A stretch of DNA of 64,000 nucleotides from the NCBI RefSeq assembly GCF_011947195.1, contig NZ_JAATVY010000009.1, positions 62,001-126,000 of the forward strand, in the 5' to 3' direction. Of this stretch, positions 34,295 through 42,226 are shown in pieces. The translations under genes and the position numbers were made by a program. Source of the DNA: Planosporangium thailandense. Lineage in GTDB: Bacteria > Actinomycetota > Actinomycetes > Mycobacteriales > Micromonosporaceae. The number at the start of each line of letters is the position of its first letter. Positions within the stretch are counted from its first letter, which is position 1. The notes beneath the pieces were generated by a model. It was not told the origin of the DNA, did no database searches, and saw nothing but the letters and a program-made list of their open reading frames with translations.

Positions 34295-35401
34295 CTACCG
34301 GTACACCGGTACCTGGTGCGTGCCCGTGATGTCGCTGTGGTCGAAGTACCGGGTGGAGCCGGTGACCAGCAGCCGGTAGTCGACCTGGCGTACGACGTCG
34401 CTCCAGGCCGACCGCACGCGCACCCGCCCGACCAGGCGGGTGCCGGCCGGCACCTTGAGCTGGATCCAGTTGACCAGGTCGGGCGACCGGCTGCTCGCGA
34501 GCAGCTGACCGGCGCCGTCGTAGAGCTCCAGCTCGATCCGGTCGTAGCGGGTGGTGTCCTGGAACAGGTCCGCCTCGGGTAGCGCCAGTACGGTCACGTA
34601 CTGCGTGTCGTGCGAGGTGAAAGCGTAGTCGTCGTGGTCGCCGACCGCCGCGCTGCCGGCCACCATGAACGAGGTGTCGTTGTCGGTGAGCTGCTTGGCG
34701 TACCGCTCGGAGTACCGCTCGTACAGCTCGTACACCCGGGTGCCGGCGCCGAACGGCACCGCGTAGGTGCGTCGGGGTTCGGCGCTGCCGGCCGCCCGGT
34801 ACACCCCGTCGGCGTCGGCCCGGTAGCCGTGCGCGCCCACCGGCCCCAGCGGGCCGAGCGGCCCCAACGGGCCCAGGGGCCCGAGCGGGCCGAGTACCGT
34901 CCAGACCCCACCCGCCTGCAGGTGCGTGGCGAAGTCCCCCATGGTCGGCAGCCGGGTCCGGTACGACTCGCCGAGCGGGCCGTCCGGGCCCAGCGGTCCC
35001 AGCCCGCTCATCGGGCCGCCGATCGAGGCGAGCCACGAGGCGTACCGGTCCCACGCCGCGTACCCGCTGATGTACTGCGACGGGTTCCACCACTCGTCGC
35101 CCACGGGCCCGAAGCGGCCCAGCGGCCCCCGTTCGCCGATCGGGCCGCCGTGGCCCAGCGGCCCGGTCGGCCCGAGGTAGTCCACCGGCCGGCGGCCGGC
35201 GATGGGCTCGTCGACCGGTGGGGCGACCGTACGCAGGTGTCCGGATTCGTCGGCGCGCAGCGCCTCGACGGAGTCCGCGCTGACGTACGTCCCGGTGGGC
35301 TCGGCAGCCGCCGGCCGGGTGGCGACGCCGGTGACGAGCGTGGCCGTGACGGCGACGGCCACAGCCATGGCAACCTGCCGACACCTGCGCTGGACGTGCA
35401 C
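34295..35401 (-). CDS. secreted protein with collagen-like Gly-Pro repeats
   Basis: A 368-residue exported protein (signal peptide, cleavage near AAA-EP about 33). Two collagen-like tracts, LGPTGPLGHGGPIGERGPLG (about 76-103) and a run of LGP triplets (about 174-192), separate helical segments. The rest (about 205-368) is a beta-rich domain with VYELYERYSERYAKQLT and a C-terminal YFDHSDITGTHQVPVYR, reminiscent of pre-peptidase or jelly-roll modules. The tracts are short for a stable triple helix. Function unknown; monocistronic. Confidence 0.75.
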   Translation of the reverse strand: MHVQRRCRQVAMAVAVAVTATLVTGVATRPAAAEPTGTYVSADSVEALRADESGHLRTVAPPVDEPIAGRRPVDYLGPTGPLGHGGPIGERGPLGRFGPVGDEWWNPSQYISGYAAWDRYASWLASIGGPMSGLGPLGPDGPLGESYRTRLPTMGDFATHLQAGGVWTVLGPLGPLGPLGPLGPLGPVGAHGYRADADGVYRAAGSAEPRRTYAVPFGAGTRVYELYERYSERYAKQLTDNDTSFMVAGSAAVGDHDDYAFTSHDTQYVTVLALPEADLFQDTTRYDRIELELYDGAGQLLASSRSPDLVNWIQLKVPAGTRLVGRVRVRSAWSDVVRQVDYRLLVTGSTRYFDHSDITGTHQVPVYR

Positions 35402-35690
35402 CGCGAACCCCCGTCGCCGCCGCGAGTAAGTACAGCGACAAGTTTAAATATGTCCTCGGCCGGGCTGAGGACCGCCCCGACCTCCACACGGTGGCCTGCC
35501 CGGGTGTCCTCGGCGTCGGCCGTCGCCTTGTTCAGGTCGGCCCTGGCGAGGAACCCGGCGTGACCGTAGCGGGTACCGCCGGCTGGGTCGAGTCTTCATG
35601 TACGCGCGTCTTCTCTTCGTCGATGCCGCCGACCGTCAGGGCTGTCCGGATAGCCTGTCGGCATCACCAGTGGCATGGGGAAGGACTGCG

Positions 35691-36422
35691 GTGAGCGACG
35701 AGCTCGAACGGGAGTGGTCCATAGGCGCAAACACCGCCGGCGGCGTTGTGGGCGCTCTGGTCGGCGCCGCATCGGCCCCGGTGCTGGGGCCGTTCGGCGT
35801 CGCGGCGGGAGCGCTGGCTGGCGCCCTGGCCGAGGACTACGTCACGCGCTACGCCGAGGATCGAGTGCGTCGTGTCCGGTCGATGGCTGCGGCAGCCGCA
35901 GAGGAAAAGGGGCTGACCGTCGACGACCTGGTAGCGGCGTCACTGGAGGATGAGCACAAGCGTGAACTTTTGGCGCGGGCCATCCAGGAGTCTGCTCGGG
36001 CGACTGAAGAGCATCAGATCATCGGCCTCGCTCGTGCGTTCGCGACCGGGGCGATTTCCGAGGACCGGGCCATCGTCGACGAATCAATGGTGGCATTGGA
36101 GACCATCGGTCAGCTTCGCGGGCCACACTGGCGCTTGGTCAGCATACTGATCCGTCCGTCCCCCTCAGGGGAGTCCGATCACATGAACTTCCGGAGCGGG
36201 AAGCCGTACGCACTCCCTTGGCTGCGCCGGGACATCATCGAGGAGGACCCCGGCCTGGCTCCCGTCATCGATTCGCTGATCGCCAAACTGCTTGGCTTGG
36301 GCATGATCGAGGATCGTGCCCACAACGTGAGTGACGGCCGACCTCGGTGGGCATTGACGGGGTTCGGTCACGCCTGCGCCGACTACATGCGCATCCTTGG
36401 CCACAATCAGGCAGCTTCGTGA
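35691..36422 (+). CDS. orphan hypothetical protein with Gly/Ala-rich hydrophobic segment
   Basis: A 243-residue protein. Residues 11-46 are Gly/Ala-rich and hydrophobic (GANTAGGVVGALVGAASAPVL and onward), able to insert in membrane like a glycine-zipper; a helical middle (YAEDRVRRVRSMAAAAAEEKG) and a C-terminal domain resembling a winged helix (DSLIAKLLGLGMIEDRAHNV...PRWALTGFG) follow. GTG has GAAGGA upstream. GC content and codon use are visibly lower than the neighbours, suggesting acquisition. No family recognised. Confidence 0.7.
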   Translation: MSDELEREWSIGANTAGGVVGALVGAASAPVLGPFGVAAGALAGALAEDYVTRYAEDRVRRVRSMAAAAAEEKGLTVDDLVAASLEDEHKRELLARAIQESARATEEHQIIGLARAFATGAISEDRAIVDESMVALETIGQLRGPHWRLVSILIRPSPSGESDHMNFRSGKPYALPWLRRDIIEEDPGLAPVIDSLIAKLLGLGMIEDRAHNVSDGRPRWALTGFGHACADYMRILGHNQAAS

Positions 36423-36560
36423 CGCTCGGCCCCGCCGACGTGGCCGCGTACTTGCCGTGGCCGGCCGGACATGGACGATTCCTTCGCAAGCGTTCCGGGT
36501 CAGGTCCGCGGGATCACGCGCGTGTGGCGCGTACGACGGGATGAGCGGGCTGCTGCGCGG

Positions 36561-37052
36561 TCACCGGCTGGCGGTCGGGACCGGTGTGACGGCGGGGGCG
36601 GTCATCCGTAGCGCGATGACGGCGTTCTGCGCGGCGAAGCTGACCGCCAAGGTGCACAGCAGGGCACCGAGGCTGGCGGCCTCCGGGTGGCCGGCCGCCC
36701 GGTCGACCAGGTAGAGCAGGCCACGGGCGACGAACAACGCGCCCCACAGCGCCAGCGTGAGCGTCGAGCCGCGCCGCCACCAGATGCCCTGCGGGTCCTG
36801 CCAGACCGCGATGGTGCGGCCGCGCCACATCCCGAGCGCGGCGGAGACGACCGCGCTCAATGCCAGCAGCGCGATGTCGGCAGCGTGGTGCCATACCGGC
36901 GCGGTCATGGTCCGGACCCCGAAGTAGGCGAGGACGAACGGCGCAAGCACGAGCAGCCGCGCCTTGACCCGCTGGAGCCGGATCTGCCTGGCCAGGATCC
37001 AGACGACGGCGGCGACGATCAGGACGAGGTCGGCGGCGGAGTTCACGGGCAT
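36561..37052 (-). CDS. four-helix membrane protein (CcdC/DUF1453-like)
   Basis: A 163-residue integral membrane protein with about five hydrophobic segments, starting MPVNSAADLVLIVAAVVWILARQIR. The layout (short first helix, then a basic RxRLQRVKARLL loop) resembles CcdC/DUF1453 proteins and the gene at 40753, which looks like a paralogue. ATG follows AAGGAGACCCCG. A perfect palindrome lies 95-116 bp upstream, as at the paralogue. Function unknown. Confidence 0.75.
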   Translation of the reverse strand: MPVNSAADLVLIVAAVVWILARQIRLQRVKARLLVLAPFVLAYFGVRTMTAPVWHHAADIALLALSAVVSAALGMWRGRTIAVWQDPQGIWWRRGSTLTLALWGALFVARGLLYLVDRAAGHPEAASLGALLCTLAVSFAAQNAVIALRMTAPAVTPVPTASR

Positions 37053-37146
37053 CGGGGTCTCCTTGAAGGCTTGGGGGACGCTGAGAAACGGTAGGTGTGC
37101 CGGCCGGCTCAGACATCGGAGCGCAAGTGGAGATTGAATAGCGCGG

Positions 37147-37168
37147 GTCTCCACCCTGGGGTGGAGAC
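37147..37168. promoter_or_regulatory. palindromic operator, copy 1
   Basis: GTCTCCACCC (37147-37156) and GGGTGGAGAC (37159-37168) with a 2-base centre: a perfect 10-2-10 inverted repeat. It ends 95 bp before the ATG of the membrane protein at 36561-37052. An almost identical element lies 98 bp before the paralogous gene at 40753. Confidence 0.75.
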
Positions 37169-37293
37169 GAACACCGGCGCACGTCAACCAGGCACCGATG
37201 GGCCCGTGGCGTCTCCGTCGCCGGCCCAGCGAATGCGACCGCCACCGGGAACCGCTCGGTTGCCCGGTACGAAGTGGCGCCCCCAGAACTGGA

Positions 37294-37327
37294 CGAGCGC
37301 CCCGGACCGGGTGGCCTGGGGCGCTCG
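37294..37327. terminator. hairpin after methyltransferase gene
   Basis: CGAGCGCCCC (37294-37303) pairs perfectly with GGGGCGCTCG (37318-37327) across 14 bases. It lies about 60 bases beyond the 3' end of the methyltransferase gene and before the promoter of the next leftward gene. Confidence 0.75.
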
Positions 37328-37385
37328 CCGTTGTTCGGTTCTGACCTCCGTCCTTCGAGGAGGCCGGGTGGTCATCGGCTGGATG

Positions 37386-38144
37386 TCACGGCACCGGCTT
37401 GCGGGCCAGCACGACGCGGACGGGAGGCCACATCATCGGGGTCGGGCGGCTGCGGGTCACGTCGACCAGGCCGGCTGCCCGCGCGTCGCGGGCGTACTGG
37501 TCGGTCTTGGCGAAGTCGATGATGGCGAGGCGTCCGCCGGGCCGGAGCACGCGGGCGGCGTGGGTGATCGTCGCGCGGCGCTTGTCCCGGTCGTGGATGT
37601 TGTGGATCGACAGGCACGCGAGTACCACATCGGCCGAGGCGTCGGGCAGGGGCAGCGCGCTGATGTCCCCGGTGACGACGCGGACCCGGTCGGCGACGCC
37701 GAGCGCCTCCGCGTTCGCCATGAACCGCTCCGGCCGGGAGCCCGCCTGGTCGACCGAGCGCCACAGGTCGACACCGGTCCCCGTACCGCGTGGCGTGCGC
37801 AGGGCCGCGCCGAGGAGCATCAGCCCGCGGCCCGTACCCAGGTCGACGACGTCCTCGTCGCCGCGCAACGCCAGGCGGTCGAGGACCCGGTCCCGCAGTA
37901 CGATCTTGCCGCGCAGCGAGCTGTGCAGCATCGCGATCGCGGTCAGCCAGCCGAAGACGAAGAACGCGATGCCCGGACCCAGCAGGTGCGCTCGCGTGAA
38001 GGCCGTCAGCAGCAGGAAGACCGTGCCGAGCAGGCCCGCCGCCACGAAGCCGGCGACGACCGGCGGGGCGTCGATACCGTACGCGACCCTGCCGGCCGAA
38101 CGCGCGCCGTCGGCGCCCGAGGGCACGCGGGCTGGATGGGACAT
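37386..38144 (-). CDS. membrane-anchored SAM-dependent methyltransferase
   Basis: A 252-residue protein. Two membrane helices (about 30-48 and 54-74) precede a class I methyltransferase domain: VVDLGTGRGLMLLGAAL (SAM motif I, about 99-115), VTGDISALPLPDASAD (motif II), and VLRPGGRLAIIDF. ATG start. The membrane anchor suggests a lipid or membrane-protein substrate. It is separate from the response regulator gene (240 bp gap that shows an AT-rich patch at about 38285-38300 and no gene). Confidence 0.85.
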   Translation of the reverse strand: MSHPARVPSGADGARSAGRVAYGIDAPPVVAGFVAAGLLGTVFLLLTAFTRAHLLGPGIAFFVFGWLTAIAMLHSSLRGKIVLRDRVLDRLALRGDEDVVDLGTGRGLMLLGAALRTPRGTGTGVDLWRSVDQAGSRPERFMANAEALGVADRVRVVTGDISALPLPDASADVVLACLSIHNIHDRDKRRATITHAARVLRPGGRLAIIDFAKTDQYARDARAAGLVDVTRSRPTPMMWPPVRVVLARKPVP

Positions 38145-38385
38145 GGTTCCTCACATCTGCCCCGCTGGAGCGGGACGGTCTCGACGGGCATCGGCGTCGC
38201 CGATGGCTGGCTGGGCGGCGAACCTCCGGCCGGCAGCCCCGCTCGGCTGGTCGGCGCCGGCCCGCCCGGCCAGCCGCCGGCCACGAAATTTACATGATCA
38301 ACCAGGCGGGACAGGCGATCTCGTCCCACCCGGTCGCGCGATCCCGGCCGGCTGCGGGGTCGGATTTCGGTGTCCGGGACATCGG

Positions 38386-39075
38386 TCAGGCGGTGACGCG
38401 TCCGGTGCGGTAGGCGTAGCCGACCAGTGCGGCGCGGTCCCGACACCCGGTCTTGGCCAGCAGGTGATTGATGTGGGTCTTCACCGTCGCCTCCGAGACG
38501 AACAGCCGGGTGGCGATCTCGGCGTTGGAGTGACCCTCGGCGACCTCGATGAGCACCTCCACCTCGCGGCTGGTCAGCCCGTCGTCGACGGTGGTGGGAG
38601 CGTTCGGCTCGGTCACCCCCAGCTTCGCCCCGGCGGCCAGCGCCTCCAGCAGCCGCCGCTGCACGGACGGGTCGAGCTGGGCCTGGCCGGCGGCCACGGT
38701 CGTGATCGCCTGCTGGATCTCGTCGGCGCCGGCGTCTTTGGTCAGGAAGCCCCGGGCGCCCGCTTGCAGCGCGCGGAACACCCAGTCATCGTCGGCGTAG
38801 GTGGTCAGCACCACCACCCGGGCCCGCGAGCCACGCTCTACGAGCTGCCGGGTCGCCTCGACGCCGTCGACGGCGGGCATGTTCAGGTCCATCAGCACGA
38901 TGTCCGGGTCGCCGGTGAGCGTCTGGCGGACCGCGTCCGCACCGTCGACCGCGGTACCGACCACCTCTATGCCGTCGAGCAGGCCGAGCAGCGTGGCCAG
39001 CCCGTCGCGCACGATCTTCTGGTCGTCGGCGATGAGCACCCGGATCGGGGGCGCGGCCGGCGGCTGGGACGTCAT
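38386..39075 (-). CDS. NarL/LuxR-type response regulator
   Basis: A 229-residue two-component regulator: receiver with ADDQ acidic pair, phospho-acceptor in IVLMDLNMP (about 59) and K in LTKDAG; LuxR helix-turn-helix in LTSREVEVLIEVAEGHSNAEIATRLFVSEATVKTHINHLL. It overlaps the kinase gene by four bases, so the pair is co-translated. Likely regulator of the nearby membrane genes that share a palindrome; that link is inference. Confidence 0.94.
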   Translation of the reverse strand: MTSQPPAAPPIRVLIADDQKIVRDGLATLLGLLDGIEVVGTAVDGADAVRQTLTGDPDIVLMDLNMPAVDGVEATRQLVERGSRARVVVLTTYADDDWVFRALQAGARGFLTKDAGADEIQQAITTVAAGQAQLDPSVQRRLLEALAAGAKLGVTEPNAPTTVDDGLTSREVEVLIEVAEGHSNAEIATRLFVSEATVKTHINHLLAKTGCRDRAALVGYAYRTGRVTA

Positions 39076-40310
39076 GAGCGTGCCTCCTGTGATTGCGGGG
39101 GAACCGGTCCCGCCGTGGCCGGGATCGGCATGGTGAGAGTGACCCGCCAGCCCTCGGCGGTCGGGCCGGCGTCGAGCCGGCCGCCGGCGAGCGCCGCGCG
39201 CTCGGCCAGCCCGGCCAGCCCGTAGCCGCCCGACGGCAGACCGGCGGTGACCCGGTCGCCGCCGGCGTCGGTGACCTGTGCGGTGAGGGCGGTGTCGGTC
39301 CAGGTGAGCGCGACGGTCACGGTGGCGCCGCGCCCGGCGTGCTTGGCCGCGTTGGTGAGGGCCTCCTGCACGGCCCGGTACACCGCGAGACCGGATTCGC
39401 TGGGCAGCGGCCGCGGCCTGCCGGTGACGGCCAGCATCACCGGCAGGCCGGACAGTCGGGTCTGCTCGATCAGGGCGGGCAGTTGCTCGGGGCCGGGCAG
39501 TGCCTCCCCGCGCAGGGTGGCCACCGCACGCTTGGCGTTGACCATGCCGTCGCGGGCCAGCCGCTGGGCGTTGATCACCTGCTCGGCCAGTCGCGGATCG
39601 GCGCCGGTGCGCTCGGCCAGCAGCCGCGCGCCCTCCAGCTGTACCGCCAGCCCGGACAGGGTGTGGGCCAACACGTCGTGCAGCTCGCGGGCCAGCCGGC
39701 CGCGCTCGGCCAGGACAGCGGCCTCCTCGCGCGCGGCCCGGGTGGCGGCCTCCTGCTCCAGCAGAGCCTGGGAATGGGTGTGCGCGTCACGGGACACCGC
39801 GGCGAAGGCCGCGGCCAGGTACAGGAAACCGGCTGCCGCGGCGAGATCGAGAACGGCGCCCAGCGGATGGGCACTGGCGCGGGCCTCGGCCCACCCCGCA
39901 CCCAACATGATCACCGCGACGCCGGCCAGGCCCGGCCGCCGGGGTACACCGAAGCCCAGGCCGGCCATTGCCATGCAGGTCAGCACGATGCCCGGGCCCG
40001 ATGGGTGCAGCGCGTCGACCGCGGCCCCGGCCAGCCCGGTGCCGACCAGCGCAGCGGTCAGCACAGGCACCGCGGTGACCCGGGGCAGCAGCGCCAGACA
40101 CCACAGCGCCAGGCCGGCGACGGTGACGGCGACGGTGGCGACGCCCGCCACCGGCCCGGCGGGCAGCCCGGCGGCCACCGTGGCGACCGCCACGGCACCC
40201 ACGGTGGCCCACCCGGCCAGGCGTACCAGGCCGTGCAGATCGGACGCGGCCACGGACGGCCCACCGTCACGAGCGCTGGTCGGCCGGCGCAGCCGGAGCC
40301 GGGCGCTCAT
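39072..40310 (-). CDS. DesK/LiaS-type sensor histidine kinase
   Basis: A 412-residue HPK7-class kinase. Six membrane segments occupy about residues 28-175, without a large outside domain, suggesting it senses the membrane itself. H-box RLARELHDVLAHTLSG (about 205-220), N-box EALTNAAKHAG and G-box GYGLAGLAER follow. The ATG at 40310 overlaps the stop of a small upstream ORF (ATGA) with no ribosome-binding site of its own, so translation is likely coupled. Partner is the response regulator downstream. Confidence 0.92.
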   Translation of the reverse strand: MSARLRLRRPTSARDGGPSVAASDLHGLVRLAGWATVGAVAVATVAAGLPAGPVAGVATVAVTVAGLALWCLALLPRVTAVPVLTAALVGTGLAGAAVDALHPSGPGIVLTCMAMAGLGFGVPRRPGLAGVAVIMLGAGWAEARASAHPLGAVLDLAAAAGFLYLAAAFAAVSRDAHTHSQALLEQEAATRAAREEAAVLAERGRLARELHDVLAHTLSGLAVQLEGARLLAERTGADPRLAEQVINAQRLARDGMVNAKRAVATLRGEALPGPEQLPALIEQTRLSGLPVMLAVTGRPRPLPSESGLAVYRAVQEALTNAAKHAGRGATVTVALTWTDTALTAQVTDAGGDRVTAGLPSGGYGLAGLAERAALAGGRLDAGPTAEGWRVTLTMPIPATAGPVPPQSQEARS

Positions 40311-40411
40311 CGGGTGGCCGTCATCGCCAGCGCCGGGGCGGCCGGCGGCCGGGAGTACGTCTGGCACCCGGCGGCGGTACCCGGTACGGCCAAGCGCGAA
40401 TCGGTGGTCAT
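40307..40411 (-). CDS. 34-residue ORF coupled to the histidine kinase
   Basis: MTTDSRLAVPGTAAGCQTYS... (34 residues), ATG 40411 with AGGAGGG at ideal spacing. Its TGA overlaps the kinase ATG (ATGA). The strong ribosome-binding site belongs to this ORF and not to the kinase, so it probably serves translational coupling or acts as a small protein. No family recognised. Confidence 0.55.
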   Translation of the reverse strand: MTTDSRLAVPGTAAGCQTYSRPPAAPALAMTATR

Positions 40412-40633
40412 GGGACCCTCCTCGGCGAGTGTCGCCGGACGTTCGAACAGCAAGGGGAAAACGGTAGCCAGCAGGCTTGGTAACGCCGACGGCGGTCGGC
40501 CGGCGCGGGCATTCGGATGCTCTCCTTCACGAGGACGGGCACGGCTCCACTGCGAGGCACCACTCCTGGTCACCAGACCGTAGGCAGCGTGCCGGGGCAG
40601 CCACATCGGCGCCGGGGTGGATCACGGTTGGCG

Positions 40634-40655
40634 GTGTCCACCCACGGGTGGAGAC
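40634..40655. promoter_or_regulatory. palindromic operator, copy 2
   Basis: GTGTCCACCC (40634-40643) and GGGTGGAGAC (40646-40655), 2-base centre, one mismatch to a perfect palindrome and identical at 19 of 20 arm positions to the element at 37147-37168. It lies 98-119 bp before ATG 40753. The 340-bp gap 40412-40752 holds nothing else recognisable. Confidence 0.75.
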
Positions 40656-40752
40656 CACACCGACGGCGAGATCCACTCACACGCCGATGGCCAGCGTCCG
40701 CATCGCTCCTAGCGTCGATACCGACCCGATCGAACCCCTGCGGAGGTATCCG

Positions 40753-41268
40753 ATGAGCACCACTCAGTACCTGCTCAACGCCGGCCTGCTGGCCTTCGTC
40801 CTGTGGTCCAACCTGGGCACCAGGACGATCACCCGCTCCCGGTTCGCCCTGCCGCTGCTGCTGGTCGCGATCGCCGGCGTCGTCTTCCTGCGCGATGTAC
40901 CCACCGCCGGCAACGACGTCGGCCTCGAGGTGGCCGGCGCGGCCGCCGGCATCGTGCTGGGGCTGATCGCCGCGGCACTGGTCCGAGTCGACAGGGACGC
41001 CACGGGTCGTCTGGTCATGCGCGCCGGCGCCGCGTACGCCGCCCTGTGGGTCGCCGTCATCGGTGGCCGGATGCTTTTCGCCTACGGCGCCGAGCACTGG
41101 TTTCCCGCTGCTATCGGACGCTTCTCGATCGCCCACCAGATCACCGGCGCCGACGCCTGGACCGCCGCGTTCGTGCTGATGGCGCTGTGCATGGTGCTAG
41201 CCCGGGTCGCCGCCTCCGGTGTGCTGACCGCGCGGGCCGCCCGCCGTCCCGTCCCCGCCATGGCCTGA
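40753..41268 (+). CDS. membrane protein, paralogue of the 36561 gene
   Basis: A 171-residue protein with about five membrane segments: MSTTQYLLNAGLLAFVLWSNLGTRTITRSRFALPLLL and onward. Same general plan and promoter element as the gene at 36561-37052. ATG follows CGGAGG. First gene of a three-gene rightward group with a CPBP-type protease and an MFS exporter. Function unknown; a role in envelope stress is plausible from context. Confidence 0.75.
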   Translation: MSTTQYLLNAGLLAFVLWSNLGTRTITRSRFALPLLLVAIAGVVFLRDVPTAGNDVGLEVAGAAAGIVLGLIAAALVRVDRDATGRLVMRAGAAYAALWVAVIGGRMLFAYGAEHWFPAAIGRFSIAHQITGADAWTAAFVLMALCMVLARVAASGVLTARAARRPVPAMA

Positions 41269-41332
41269 CGAAACCCCTACCGATCACACCCCGGCGTCGT
41301 CCCTGCCGTCGTCCCTGACCAAGGAGTGTCCC

Positions 41333-42097
41333 GTGACCCTGCTCTCCGCCGCCTCCCCGCGCCGCGTCGCCCTCGCCTTCGGCGCCGCCGATATCGCGCT
41401 CACCGTCGCCGGGGCGTTCGGCGTGGCCGCACTGTTCCCGGCCGCGTCGGCGTGGACCGCGCGCCTGGTCGTCGTGCTGGCGCTGGCCGCCGCGGTGACC
41501 GCGCTGCTGGCCGCCACCCGCGGGTGGCGGATGGCCGGATTCACCACGGCAGTGCGTGCGCCCGGGCTGCTGTGGCTACCCGCGGCGGTCGCGCTGGTGC
41601 CGCTGGTCGGCGGGGTGCAGCTACCCGGCGCCGGGCTGCTGGCCGTGCTCGTGGCCGGGTACGCCGCCACCGGGTTCGTCGAGGAAGCCCTGTTCCGCGG
41701 AGTCATCCTCGGCGTGCTGCGCCCGACCGGGGTGCGGCCGGCGGTGCTGGTCTCCTCGGCGCTGTTCGCCGCGGCGCACCTGCCGAACATGCTCTTCGGA
41801 CAGGCCCCGGCGATCACCCTCGCCCAAGCCGTGGGCACCTTCTGCTTCGGCGTCGGCTACGCCGCGCTGCGGCTGCGCACCGGCAGCGTGTGGCCGCTGA
41901 TGACCCTGCATTTCCTCACCGATCTGCTGCTGCGCGTGGACGCGCTTCCGGCCTGGGCGCACTGGACGGCGATGGTCGGCGGCGACACCCTGCTGCTGGT
42001 CTATGGGCTGGTGCTGCTGCGCGGCAGGGAGCGCACGGCCTCCCGCGTCGATGTCGGACACCCGGCCGCGTTCTCCGCGCAGCCCGCCGACGCCTGA
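41333..42097 (+). CDS. CPBP-family intramembrane glutamic protease
   Basis: A 254-residue membrane protein of the CPBP/Rce1 (ABI) family. The catalytic motif EEALFRG (about 115-121) and the later histidines in FAAAHLPNM and TLHFLTDLLLR (about 142 and 186) are present within seven or eight membrane segments. GTG with AAGGAG upstream. Members cleave membrane proteins or process peptides, and several give immunity to peptide antibiotics; substrate here unknown. Confidence 0.88.
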   Translation: MTLLSAASPRRVALAFGAADIALTVAGAFGVAALFPAASAWTARLVVVLALAAAVTALLAATRGWRMAGFTTAVRAPGLLWLPAAVALVPLVGGVQLPGAGLLAVLVAGYAATGFVEEALFRGVILGVLRPTGVRPAVLVSSALFAAAHLPNMLFGQAPAITLAQAVGTFCFGVGYAALRLRTGSVWPLMTLHFLTDLLLRVDALPAWAHWTAMVGGDTLLLVYGLVLLRGRERTASRVDVGHPAAFSAQPADA

Positions 42098-42226
42098 CCA
42101 GCCGCCTCGGCCTGCCACGGCGACCGACTCCCCCACGAGCCGCCCGGCCGCCGTCCTGCCCCTGCCCCGTGCCCGTCTGCCGCTGAAGCCCACCCACGTC
42201 ACCCGTTCCAGAAGAAAGGCCTGTCC

